Of a DNA stretch of 64,000 bases, positions 23,189 to 31,164 are shown one piece after another (positions within the stretch are counted from its first letter, which is position 1; each line of letters begins with the position of its first letter). Source of the DNA: Dyadobacter chenhuakuii (GTDB lineage: Bacteria; Bacteroidota; Bacteroidia; Cytophagales; Spirosomataceae); the NCBI RefSeq assembly GCF_023821985.2, contig NZ_CP098805.1, positions 3,348,001 to 3,412,000 of the forward strand, written 5' to 3'. Made by a program: the position numbers and the translations under genes. The notes beneath the pieces are model-generated. The model made no database searches. It saw only the letters and a list, made by a program, of their open reading frames with translations, and had not been told where the DNA came from.

Positions 23189-25207
23189 TCAAGCCGCCTG
23201 CTTCGCTCGTTCTTTCAATTGCAACAATTCATCCCGTAACCTTGCAGCTTCCAAAAAGTCGAGATCCTTGGCGGCTGTTTCCATTTTGCGCTGGGTTTCG
23301 GAAATTAGCTTTTGCAGGTCGTTTTTGCCCATGTACTGAACAATCGGATCGGCAGCGACGCGGACTTCGGTTGGCTCCACATAAACTTTGCGGACTTTCG
23401 AATCGGCCACGGATGTTTGTTCCATGATCGCTTCTTTCGATTTGAGAATGGTTTTTGGCGTGATCCCATTTTCAGCATTGTATTCCAGCTGAATGCTCCT
23501 TCTCCTATTGGTTTCATCAATAGCGAGTTGCATGGATCCGGTCATGACATCCGCATACATGATTACTTTTCCACGGTCATTACGCGCGGCGCGGCCGATA
23601 GTCTGGATCATGGAGCGTGTATCCCGAAGAAATCCTTCCTTATCCGCATCCATAATCGCCACGAGTGAGACTTCCGGTAAATCCAATCCTTCGCGCAGCA
23701 GGTTAACGCCTACCAGTACATCAAAAATACCTAACCTTAATTCCCGCAGAATCTCCACACGGTCCAGCGTCTTCACTTCCGAGTGGATATAGCGACACTT
23801 TACTCCTACCCTTTCCAGATATTTGCTCAGCTCTTCTGCCATTCTTTTTGTCAGGGTCGTGATCAGCACGCGGTCGCCCATATTAATGCGCTTATGGACT
23901 TCTTCCAGCAGATCGTCAATCTGGTTCAGGCTTGGCCTTACTTCAATTTCAGGGTCCAGCAAGCCGGTTGGGCGGATAATTTGCTCTACCACAACACCTT
24001 CTGACTTACGCAGCTCGTAATCCGCAGGCGTTGCGCTTACGAAGATGGTTTGCGGTGTCATATCTTCGAATTCCTGGAATGTCAACGGCCTGTTGTCCAT
24101 AGCAGATGGCAGCCGGAAACCATATTCCACGAGCTGCTCCTTACGCGAACGGTCACCTCCCCACATGGCGCGGATCTGCGGCATGGTAACGTGACTTTCG
24201 TCCACCACCATTAAGAAATCATCCGGGAAGTAATCGAGCAAACAGAATGGCCGTTGACCTGGTAAGCGGCGGTCAAAATAGCGGGAATAGTTCTCAATCC
24301 CAGAGCAGTAACCCAACTCCCGCATCATTTCCATATCAAATTCGGTGCGCTCCTTAACGCGCTCGGCTTCTGCCAATCTTCCTTCTTTGGTAAAGAAGTT
24401 AATTTGCTGAACAAGATCGTCCTGAATTTCCTTGATCGATTGCACCAGAACATCTCTTCCCGTCACAAAAAGGTTGGCGGGGAAGATTGCAATGGCACGT
24501 TCCGAAGATATTTTCTTACCTGTCTCAGGCTCGATACGCTGAATTTCTTCTATTTCGTCACCAAAGAAAATGATCCTGTAAGCAAAATCCGCATAACCCG
24601 GGAAAACGTCGACCGTGTCGCCTTTCACGCGGAATGTGCCGCGGTTGAATTCAAGCTCTGTACGGCTGTAAAGGATTTCAACCAAACGGAACAGGAACTG
24701 GTTGCGACTCACAATGTCGCCTAGTTTGGCGCTGACAATGCTTTTCTTGTATTCATTGGGATTACCTGCACCGTAAATGCAGGATACGGAAGCCACAACG
24801 ATGACATCCCGACGGCCGCTCATAAGCGATGATACAGTATGAAGCCGCAACTTTTCAATCTCCTGATTGATTTGCAGGTCTTTTTCAATGTAAGTATTGG
24901 TGCTGGAAATGAACGCTTCCGGCTGGTAATAGTCGTAGTAGCTGATAAAATACTCCACTGCATTATTCGGGAAGAATTGTTTGAATTCCCCGTAAAGCTG
25001 TGCAGCAAGTGTTTTGTTATGACTTAAAACGAGAGTAGGCTTATTGACCTGCTTCACCACGTTGGCTATGGTAAATGTCTTACCTGAACCCGTTACACCC
25101 AAAAGCGTCTGGGCAGGTTCGCCGGCCTGAATGCCTTGCACGAGTTGTTCAATAGCCGCCGGCTGGTCACCCGTTGGCTGATATTCTGAGGTTATTTCAA
25201 AGTCCAT
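23189..25207 (-). CDS. uvrB: Excinuclease ABC subunit B (UvrB)
   Basis: A 672-residue nucleotide-excision-repair helicase. Walker A is GVTGSGKTFTI at about residues 37-47, the damage-inserting beta-hairpin is YYDYYQPEAFI, the helicase motif II region reads VVDESHVTMPQ, motif VI is QTIGRAARN, and the C-terminal UvrC-binding UVR motif is near residues 630-665. It verifies damage handed over by UvrA and loads UvrC. Length is standard. A TAnnTTTG promoter on this strand is embedded in a perfect 14-bp inverted repeat about 30-65 bases upstream. Confidence 0.98.
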   Translation of the reverse strand: MDFEITSEYQPTGDQPAAIEQLVQGIQAGEPAQTLLGVTGSGKTFTIANVVKQVNKPTLVLSHNKTLAAQLYGEFKQFFPNNAVEYFISYYDYYQPEAFISSTNTYIEKDLQINQEIEKLRLHTVSSLMSGRRDVIVVASVSCIYGAGNPNEYKKSIVSAKLGDIVSRNQFLFRLVEILYSRTELEFNRGTFRVKGDTVDVFPGYADFAYRIIFFGDEIEEIQRIEPETGKKISSERAIAIFPANLFVTGRDVLVQSIKEIQDDLVQQINFFTKEGRLAEAERVKERTEFDMEMMRELGYCSGIENYSRYFDRRLPGQRPFCLLDYFPDDFLMVVDESHVTMPQIRAMWGGDRSRKEQLVEYGFRLPSAMDNRPLTFQEFEDMTPQTIFVSATPADYELRKSEGVVVEQIIRPTGLLDPEIEVRPSLNQIDDLLEEVHKRINMGDRVLITTLTKRMAEELSKYLERVGVKCRYIHSEVKTLDRVEILRELRLGIFDVLVGVNLLREGLDLPEVSLVAIMDADKEGFLRDTRSMIQTIGRAARNDRGKVIMYADVMTGSMQLAIDETNRRRSIQLEYNAENGITPKTILKSKEAIMEQTSVADSKVRKVYVEPTEVRVAADPIVQYMGKNDLQKLISETQRKMETAAKDLDFLEAARLRDELLQLKERAKQAA

Positions 25208-25233
25208 AGCGTATTGTAAGCATTCCAGAGATA

Positions 25234-25271
25234 ACGCATTTCAAAGATAGATTAGTTTCTTTGAAATGCGT
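25234..25271. promoter_or_regulatory. uvrB promoter inside a 14-bp perfect inverted repeat
   Basis: The arms at 25234-25247 and 25258-25271 pair perfectly over a 10-base loop. On the minus strand TATCTTTG (25242-25249) matches TAnnTTTG and lies mostly within the left arm. The repeat could be an operator, or a terminator-like hairpin for the cupin gene; the absence of a T-run argues against the second. Confidence 0.45.
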
Positions 25272-25282
25272 CCCGGATACTT

Positions 25283-26137
25283 CTACGCGTGTTCTGTCAG
25301 CACTTCCTGTGCATTTTCGACCGCTTTTTTCTCTTTCCAATGCTGCCAGCCCAGGCCAAGCAACTTGGTCATGCTTTTATCGACGAATGTATGTCTTACA
25401 AGGTTCATACCGCCGCGTACTGCCGTGAAAATAGAGTTATTAGCCCTGAGTGCTAAGCTGAAACCGCCATCCACATAGCGGATGTAATGCCACCAAAGTG
25501 AAGGGATAAAGATCGTTTCACCATGCAGCAATGTTGTTTCATGGCCCACAGCGCCCTTTAATGCAGGGAATCTTTCATAATCCGGGTTGATCGGGTCCAC
25601 TTTGCTCATTACTGTAAATGGGTGGTGATACAACCTTCTGCTTTCTTCCGGCGAGAACAAAATGACTTGCTTGCGCGTCTGGAACTGCGTTAAAAACACA
25701 TTGGAGCAGTCCATATCATAATGCAGGCTGGTAATAGAGCCCTCTCCACCGAAAAATACAAATTTGTATGACTTCAAAAACCCGTCCATAATGGTCGGAA
25801 AACGGATGTCATTGGCCAGTTCGGGCGCTTTCTTAAAGATATCAAAAAGGAAAATCCGGAGATCAGTTGGGCCGGCTTCAATAAGTTTCAGGTAATCGCC
25901 GAATTTCATTGTCTTCGCGATCTGAAAATATTTGTCTGCGTCGTGCATGTGGTTGTCAACCAGGGGGACGTCTATATTTCCGTGCGTTTCACGAAGCCAC
26001 TCAAACGTCCACTTTTGCACTGCCGGCCAATCTTTTGCCAGATCTGTGAACACGACCGGGCGACTTGGTTTCAAATAATTTTCAATGAATTCTTCGCGGG
26101 TAAGTCCGCTGCGTTTCTCTATGGGCACTAATTTCAT
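25283..26137 (-). CDS. JmjC-type cupin-like domain protein (Fe(II)/2-oxoglutarate oxygenase fold)
   Basis: A 284-residue protein of the cupin_8/JmjC group. The metal-binding pair is in TSLHYDMDCSNVF (HxD) and the third ligand in FIPSLWWHYIRYV, so the iron triad is complete. N-terminal text SRPVVFTDLAKDWPAVQKW is the standard opening of these proteins. Many relatives hydroxylate protein side chains or tRNA bases, but the substrate cannot be guessed. It precedes uvrB on the same strand, with a 75-base gap holding the uvrB promoter. Confidence 0.85.
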   Translation of the reverse strand: MKLVPIEKRSGLTREEFIENYLKPSRPVVFTDLAKDWPAVQKWTFEWLRETHGNIDVPLVDNHMHDADKYFQIAKTMKFGDYLKLIEAGPTDLRIFLFDIFKKAPELANDIRFPTIMDGFLKSYKFVFFGGEGSITSLHYDMDCSNVFLTQFQTRKQVILFSPEESRRLYHHPFTVMSKVDPINPDYERFPALKGAVGHETTLLHGETIFIPSLWWHYIRYVDGGFSLALRANNSIFTAVRGGMNLVRHTFVDKSMTKLLGLGWQHWKEKKAVENAQEVLTEHA

Positions 26138-26350
26138 GACAGAAACTGAGTAAATGGTAAGCGACTATTGAAAAAACTAATGACAGAATTATTTTCTAAC
26201 AACCTTTGAAAGTGAATAATTCTAAATTTATTCGAATCTTAGTTAGATCAAATGTATTAAAGAGATTTCAAAAATATAAATTTCTGAATTATTCCTTGAA
26301 TGTGTGATCCGCTGTAAACCATTAGTAGAATGTTCATTTAACCCGTTGTA

Positions 26351-27160
26351 ATGAAATATTTTACCATTCCGCCCTCTCCTGCGCTAGCAAAATATGTGCG
26401 GTTTTTTTGGGTCCTCGAACATGAGATCGGATCAGGACAGCCTTACATTCACCGGACTATGGCCGATGGGTGCGCGGAAATGATATTTCATTATAAAGGG
26501 CGTTTTGATGAATTTGTGACTGCTGACAAAACGGAGCCTTCTTTTTATTCAGGAATTCACGGGCAGTCGCAGACATTTCGGCGATTTGTGATTCATGAAG
26601 ATTTCGGAATTTTCGGGGTTTACCTTTATCCTTTTGCCATTCCGGTTTTGTTTGGAATGCCTTCTACTGAACTGACTGGGCAAATGCCTGATTTACATAC
26701 ATTTTTAGGTCAAAAAGCAAATGGCCTGGAAGAGCGTATGATGCTGGCAGCTGATCATAACGAGCCGGTCGCGATTATATCGACCTTTCTGGAATCGCTT
26801 CTTTCCAAAACAAAAAAATACGAGCCGGCCGTCTTTTCAGTCATAAACCAGATTATCAGACATAACGGACTGACCAATGTGCAGGACCTTGCAGCCCAAA
26901 GCTTCCTTTCGACCCGCCAGTTTGAAAGGAAATTCAAGGAATTCTCAGGTTTCAGTCCCAAATTATATTTACGGATTGCCCGCTTCCATGCTGCATTAGA
27001 TGCCTATGGGGACAAAGATAAGTCGCTGACGGAGATTGCTTATGAATGCGGCTATTACGATCAGTCGCATTTTATTCATGACTTTAAAACATTCTCTGGC
27101 CAGCATCCACGCTTTTATTTTTCCGGCAGGTCCGAAGGGCAAGCCTACCGGGATGTATAA
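26351..27160 (+). CDS. AraC-family transcriptional regulator
   Basis: A 269-residue regulator with an N-terminal sensor part (DUF6597-like opening YFTIPPSPALAKYVRFFWVLEHE) and a C-terminal AraC DNA-binding domain: TNVQDLAAQSFLSTRQFERKFKEFSGFSPKLYLR followed by SLTEIAYECGYYDQSHFIHDFKTFSG. Both helix-turn-helices are complete. The 213 bases upstream (26138-26350) are AT-rich and show no clear operator. Possible targets are the VOC and other small genes downstream, but this is only positional. Confidence 0.92.
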   Translation: MKYFTIPPSPALAKYVRFFWVLEHEIGSGQPYIHRTMADGCAEMIFHYKGRFDEFVTADKTEPSFYSGIHGQSQTFRRFVIHEDFGIFGVYLYPFAIPVLFGMPSTELTGQMPDLHTFLGQKANGLEERMMLAADHNEPVAIISTFLESLLSKTKKYEPAVFSVINQIIRHNGLTNVQDLAAQSFLSTRQFERKFKEFSGFSPKLYLRIARFHAALDAYGDKDKSLTEIAYECGYYDQSHFIHDFKTFSGQHPRFYFSGRSEGQAYRDV

Positions 27161-27198
27161 TGTCGTGTTTTTCCAATTTTTAGCGATGGCGCTGCGGC

Positions 27199-27206
27199 TA
27201 CATTTG
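27199..27206 (+). promoter_or_regulatory. Possible -7 element for the VOC gene
   Basis: TACATTTG matches TAnnTTTG and lies 22 bases before the start codon, so the transcript would have a very short leader. Confidence 0.42.
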
Positions 27207-27228
27207 CGTAAACAAAAAAACAAATACT

Positions 27229-27615
27229 ATGAGCACTGTGAAAATTCCAAATGGCCACCAGGCAATTATGCCTTATTTAATGTTAGATGGCGCGTCGAAA
27301 TTCCTAGATTTTACGACCAAAGTCTTCAACGGCGTTGTCACGCAAACGCATTTTCAGGAAGACGAACCTAACCTGATCAAGCACAGCGAAGTAAGCATTA
27401 ACGAGAGCACGATCATGTTTTGCGATAGCCGGGCGGAGTGGCCCGCGAAGCCTGCGAGTATGTTTATATATGTTGAAAATGCCGACGACACTTATCAAAA
27501 AGCATTGGCAGAAGGCGGCAACTCCATTATGGAGCCTGCAGACCAGGATTATGGGCGCAGTTGCGGTGTTGAAGACCCTTGCGGTAATGTTTGGTGGATC
27601 ACTTCTGTTCTTTAA
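27229..27615 (+). CDS. VOC-family (glyoxalase/PhnB-like) protein
   Basis: A 128-residue protein with the two-fold beta-alpha-beta-beta-beta layout of the vicinal oxygen chelate superfamily, PhnB-like: PYLMLDGASKFLDFTTKVFNG at the N-terminus and EDPCGNVWWITSVL at the end. Members bind a metal or a small aromatic or antibiotic ligand; the substrate is not evident. A conserved metal-ligand pattern is incomplete by eye. The stop is followed after two bases by the next gene, so the two may be translated together. Confidence 0.83.
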   Translation: MSTVKIPNGHQAIMPYLMLDGASKFLDFTTKVFNGVVTQTHFQEDEPNLIKHSEVSINESTIMFCDSRAEWPAKPASMFIYVENADDTYQKALAEGGNSIMEPADQDYGRSCGVEDPCGNVWWITSVL

Positions 27616-27617
27616 AA

Positions 27618-27956
27618 ATGATTAATTACAACAACAAGATCTTTGTCCCGCTTTCAAATTCTGAAAATGGTGAGGTTGACCTTTCGATGCAATTTGTTTA
27701 TCATCAAAATGGCAACATTGTAACTTCCACGTATTCCGGCGGCCGCATTCAGCTGGGGCATCTGATTGCGCTGGTGGACGAAAATGGGAATCTGGATATG
27801 CGTTACCACCAGGTGAATGACAAGGGCGAGATCACGACAGGCATTTGTAGATCGACACCTGAGCAACTCCCGAACGGAAAAATCCGTATGCATGAGCAAT
27901 GGCAATGGACTTCCGGGGATCAGTCCCGGGGTGAGTCGCTGCTGGAAGAAATATAG
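27618..27956 (+). CDS. Small conserved hypothetical protein (annotated n-acetylglutamate synthase-like in related genomes)
   Basis: A soluble 112-residue, beta-rich protein. It begins NYNNKIFVPLSNSENGEVDLSMQFVYHQ and has repeated short strands ending GRIQLGHLIALVDENGNLDMRYHQVNDKGE. Relatives in Bacteroidota carry the label n-acetylglutamate synthase, but the protein lacks any GNAT or kinase motif, so I would not trust that name. The start at 27618 lies two bases after the VOC stop. Confidence 0.62.
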   Translation: MINYNNKIFVPLSNSENGEVDLSMQFVYHQNGNIVTSTYSGGRIQLGHLIALVDENGNLDMRYHQVNDKGEITTGICRSTPEQLPNGKIRMHEQWQWTSGDQSRGESLLEEI

Positions 27957-27980
27957 ATTTTATCACGTCACCCTGTTTAT

Positions 27981-28517
27981 ATGCGTAACCGCTTTCAAGT
28001 TATCGGCTTTTTTCTTGCATTTTTAGGATCAAACATTGCTTTTGGGCAAACCTCAAAAATCGTTTCCGGTTCTATTGATTTTAAAGTAAAATATATCTTA
28101 GGAACCTGTGAAGGGACTTTTGCAGCTCCGAAAGGGGAAGCTATTTTCAATGAAAAATCGCCGGAGAATGCTTCTTTCGATATTAAGATTGCTGCCAGCA
28201 CTTTTGAAACCGGGAACGATTCACGGGATAAGGATATGAAAAGCGACAAATATTTTGCTGTTGAAAAATACCCGAACATTCACTTCAAATCGTCAAAAGT
28301 GGAGAAAAAGAATGGCCAATATGAGGCAACAGGCAAACTTACCATACGCGACGTAACCAAGAGCGTAACGCTTCCTTTTGAGGCAAAAAAGAATGCGGAT
28401 GGCACTTACGCCCTTGCCAGCAAATTTGAAATTAACCGGCTGGACTACAAGGTCGGAACAAAAGATTGGAAGCTCAAAGATGTCGTTACCGTTGATTTGA
28501 AGGCCATTATCAAGTAA
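27981..28517 (+). CDS. YceI-family exported lipid-binding-like protein
   Basis: A 178-residue protein with a signal peptide (NRFQVIGFFLAFLGSNIAFGQ) and the YceI lipocalin-like fold: SGSIDFKVKYILGTCEGTF, STFETGNDSRDKDMKSDKYFAVEKYPNIHFKS and TGKLTIRDVTKSVTLPF. YceI proteins bind isoprenoid-like or other amphiphilic molecules in the periplasm. It has a paralogue in this window (49526-50053) that lacks a signal peptide. The gene follows the previous one closely on the same strand. Confidence 0.88.
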   Translation: MRNRFQVIGFFLAFLGSNIAFGQTSKIVSGSIDFKVKYILGTCEGTFAAPKGEAIFNEKSPENASFDIKIAASTFETGNDSRDKDMKSDKYFAVEKYPNIHFKSSKVEKKNGQYEATGKLTIRDVTKSVTLPFEAKKNADGTYALASKFEINRLDYKVGTKDWKLKDVVTVDLKAIIK

Positions 28518-28573
28518 AAGTCAAGCCGACTTACCTATTTTTCAACACTAACAACCATAAGGAACCTGATAAC

Positions 28574-29062
28574 ATGAAATCTGAAATAATTGTCATCAAA
28601 GATCTGGACGCAAATGCCAAGCCATACGCCTATTTCAGCCTGGCAACTGGCAAAGCCGTTTCCGCAGGTGAAGCGCAAACCGCAAACTGGGACATTGCAT
28701 TCAGCAAAACGACTATTGCCGTAAACAGCGGCAGCAGCGGGCCGGGCCAGGCAGGTGCATTGGTGGTGGAACAGCCATTCGAAGCAATAACGGAAGCGCC
28801 GACAGACGGATATAAGTCGGATCACGACGATACGTTCGCGTTTCCTGGCGGAAGCGGAAATTCCTGGTACAAATATGATATGAGCGTGCACGCGATCAGG
28901 ACCATTCCGGGAAGAACGCTTCTGGTAAAAACTGCTGACGGCAAATATGCGAAGGTGCAGATCATTAGTTATTACAAAGGTGCGCCGGAAGAATTGCCAA
29001 CGGAAGAATCCAGTTATTTCACTTTCCGCTACGCATTAGCAGATGAAAACGGGAAGTTTTAA
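28574..29062 (+). CDS. HmuY-family-like protein without signal peptide
   Basis: A 162-residue protein. The pattern YAYFSLATGKAVSAGEAQTANWDIAFSKTTIAVNSGSSGPGQAGA matches HmuY, a Bacteroidota heme-binding lipoprotein family, and the later FPGGSGNSWYKYD and KYAKVQIISYYKG segments agree. HmuY is normally an exported lipoprotein; this one begins MKSEIIVIKDL, with no lipobox or signal, so it may be cytosolic or a diverged paralogue. No hmuR-type receptor lies beside it. Heme binding is therefore unproven. Confidence 0.68.
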   Translation: MKSEIIVIKDLDANAKPYAYFSLATGKAVSAGEAQTANWDIAFSKTTIAVNSGSSGPGQAGALVVEQPFEAITEAPTDGYKSDHDDTFAFPGGSGNSWYKYDMSVHAIRTIPGRTLLVKTADGKYAKVQIISYYKGAPEELPTEESSYFTFRYALADENGKF

Positions 29063-29079
29063 TTGATCATTCATACATG

Positions 29080-29116
29080 AAAAGCCTGGAAAGCTTTAAA
29101 AACTTTCCAGGCTTTT
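29080..29116. terminator. Bidirectional terminator after the HmuY-like gene
   Basis: GCCTGGAAAG and CTTTCCAGGC (29084-29093, 29103-29112) form a perfect 10-bp stem flanked by AAAA and TTTT. It lies between convergent genes and serves both. Confidence 0.85.
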
Positions 29117-29733
29117 CATTTTGCTGCATATTTCCAAAGCCGGACCTTCCCTTCTTCCAGCCACTCAACGGACGTGGCTATTCGTCTTTCGCGCGTCGCC
29201 TCTGTTTTTGCCTCCGTCACCCACATGACGTATTCCTTTTTTTGGGAATAGCTGAAATTGTCAAATGTCTGCCTTGCTCTGGGTGTCATTGCTTCCAGAA
29301 AATAAGAAGGAACATCCAGCTCCTTATTCACAGCAGGTTTCGTTTCCCTGACTATTTTCACTCCTTTGTCGATCAACTGCATGGATTGGATTACAAAATC
29401 AGCCAGAACAGATTCGTCGGGCAGATCTTCGATTTTCTGGATCCTTCCCAGATGTCCCATGGAAGCCTTCTCTCCCAAAGCCAGAATACGCTGCGGATCC
29501 GAGAGTTGCGAACCATGCCAGAAGCCGAGCGAACAATGCTGCTTGAATGATGCCATATTGCAAAGAATGCTGCCCTTGTACTCGAAATGCGGAAAACTCC
29601 ATTTCATTGTTTCAGTAGCATCCGGACAATAAGCGTGAACAAGGTCCCGAAAGTAAGTCAGTACAGGAATAGCGAAATTGGCCGACTTCAAGATATACGT
29701 GTCAATTCTGGGGTCCGTTTTTGATGTTTGCAT
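29116..29733 (-). CDS. DUF1801/YdeI-family protein
   Basis: A 205-residue soluble protein. The N-terminal part carries DATETMKWSFPHFEYKGSILCNMASFKQHCSLGFW, the core of the DUF1801 (YdhG-like) fold, and the C-terminal part (ALEAMTPRARQTFDNFSYSQKKEYVMWVTEAKTEATRERRI-like text) matches the YdeI/OmdA helical tail. Function is unknown; YdeI relatives are implicated in stress tolerance. It ends in the shared terminator and is one base after the GNAT gene, probably cotranscribed with it. Confidence 0.78.
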   Translation of the reverse strand: MQTSKTDPRIDTYILKSANFAIPVLTYFRDLVHAYCPDATETMKWSFPHFEYKGSILCNMASFKQHCSLGFWHGSQLSDPQRILALGEKASMGHLGRIQKIEDLPDESVLADFVIQSMQLIDKGVKIVRETKPAVNKELDVPSYFLEAMTPRARQTFDNFSYSQKKEYVMWVTEAKTEATRERRIATSVEWLEEGKVRLWKYAAK

Positions 29734-29734
29734 G

Positions 29735-30289
29735 TTATTTTCCGATTAAAGCAAGGATCTGGTAAAACACTTTCCTAAGAGGGGCATTGATTTGAGGTGA
29801 GTAAACAAATTTATACTTGACTTCATCCGGATCTTCAATCCGCTCCATGTTCACCATGCCGGCTTTTTCAAGCACCCGGATCGATGCCGCATTACTTACG
29901 TTAACATAAGCGATAACCTGCCTGGCGTTCAGTTCGCGTTTTGCGAAGCGGATTAAGCCCGTTGCGATCTCTGTTGCAATCCCTTTTCCCCAATATTCTT
30001 CCATGATCCGGTAACCGATTTCCACATCACTTCCATCCATATCGAGTTTGGCAACGCCTATCAAATCGCCGGCAACGCCCTCGATCAAATATCGCCCCAA
30101 AAATGTGTCAGTTCCATATTCCGCCAGAAAAGTAGCCAGCATTTTGTCCGACTCCTGACGGTCCAGCGCGTGCCCGGTCACATATTTCATCACATTGTCA
30201 TTATTACTCAGCCTGAAATATTTGTCCCCATCCGCCGCGCTCATCTTGGTCAGCACAAAGTGTTCCGTCTTTATCGATTTAACCTGCAT
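29735..30289 (-). CDS. GNAT-family N-acetyltransferase (RimJ/RimL-like)
   Basis: A 184-residue acetyltransferase of the RimJ/RimL type. Motif A for acetyl-CoA is EEYWGKGIATEIATGLIRFA, followed by VIAYVNVSNAASIRVLEKAGMV, the usual motif B. The acceptor cannot be inferred; relatives acetylate ribosomal or other protein N-termini and small molecules. The last 20 residues are hydrophobic (APLRKVFYQILALIGK). It lies one base upstream of the DUF1801 gene on the same strand. Confidence 0.85.
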   Translation of the reverse strand: MQVKSIKTEHFVLTKMSAADGDKYFRLSNNDNVMKYVTGHALDRQESDKMLATFLAEYGTDTFLGRYLIEGVAGDLIGVAKLDMDGSDVEIGYRIMEEYWGKGIATEIATGLIRFAKRELNARQVIAYVNVSNAASIRVLEKAGMVNMERIEDPDEVKYKFVYSPQINAPLRKVFYQILALIGK

Positions 30290-30441
30290 CGAGCATATGT
30301 GTTACTCTTAAATATACGCTGTTTCTCAAATAAGTCACATTATAGCCTAAGTGAATTTTAAACAGGTAGGATTAAAACACGTCAATTTGAATGAGATTCT
30401 TGATTTTATTCCTAATTAACAGTCATTAACAACCCTTAAAA

Positions 30442-30472
30442 TTTGTTGTATACATTTGAATTATTATATTTG
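30442..30472 (+). promoter_or_regulatory. Complete Bacteroidota-type promoter before a hypothetical gene and the RND operon
   Basis: A TTTG -33 element (30442-30445) and TATATTTG -7 element (30465-30472) are 19 bases apart, the consensus arrangement. A second -7-like match, TACATTTG, is at 30451-30458. The rest of the AT-rich gap 30290-30575 shows no gene. Confidence 0.6.
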
Positions 30473-30575
30473 AACAATTGCATGTTTTTATTGAGATTCC
30501 TTTCTAATATTCCCAATCATTCTTGAATTCATTATAAAAGTATGGATTTTTTAATGTACTGATCAGATCAGCATC

Positions 30576-30992
30576 ATGACAAAAAGAACTTTTGTATTGT
30601 TTTTCTGCCTTGTTCACTTCCTGGCTTTATCGCTGTCAGCAAAGCAGCCGGGACAGTTATGCAAGCTTGATTACGGAACGGGGTTCTCCCCTTTTTCAAT
30701 TGAGACAAGCGTTGAGTCGAAGGATGTGGTTATTGTGGATGATACAATTGATCCCAATCGCACCATTGTAAAAGCAGACGGCTGTAAATGGCGTGAGAAT
30801 TTATCCAAGCTGCTTCGCCACCGCCACTCTACTTACCGGTTCGTATCCTTCGAAACCGTTGTTTTTTCAAATTATTACTTCCTGCGCACGCCCAAATTAA
30901 TCCGTGAGAAACTGCTTACGGTTAATGTCAGCCAACAAAATATTGCGCTTCCCGGCTATTACGGCTTCCTGCACCGACTTTGTCCATTCTGA
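30576..30992 (+). CDS. Hypothetical exported protein
   Basis: A 138-residue protein with a clear signal peptide (KRTFVLFFCLVHFLALSLSA) and no recognised domain. The mature part has two cysteine-containing ends (LCKLDYG and HRLCPF) and a central KLLRHRHSTYRF segment. It follows a consensus promoter and precedes the efflux genes by 172 bases on the same strand, so it may be the first cistron of that transcript or an independent gene. It could also be a partly decayed gene. I would not assign a function. Confidence 0.5.
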   Translation: MTKRTFVLFFCLVHFLALSLSAKQPGQLCKLDYGTGFSPFSIETSVESKDVVIVDDTIDPNRTIVKADGCKWRENLSKLLRHRHSTYRFVSFETVVFSNYYFLRTPKLIREKLLTVNVSQQNIALPGYYGFLHRLCPF

Positions 30993-31164
30993 GTTTTTAA
31001 ATTTAAATGCCCCGTTATGCTCACTGACGGACAGATTGCTGTGCTTTAAAAAGCGCCGTTCATCTGCCCCGGATCAGTACATATGTTTTGCTGGCTAAAT
31101 CAGTCAACATTGCGGCTATTCCTATTTCCGAAAAACTCATTATTACATTAACAATCAACTTATT

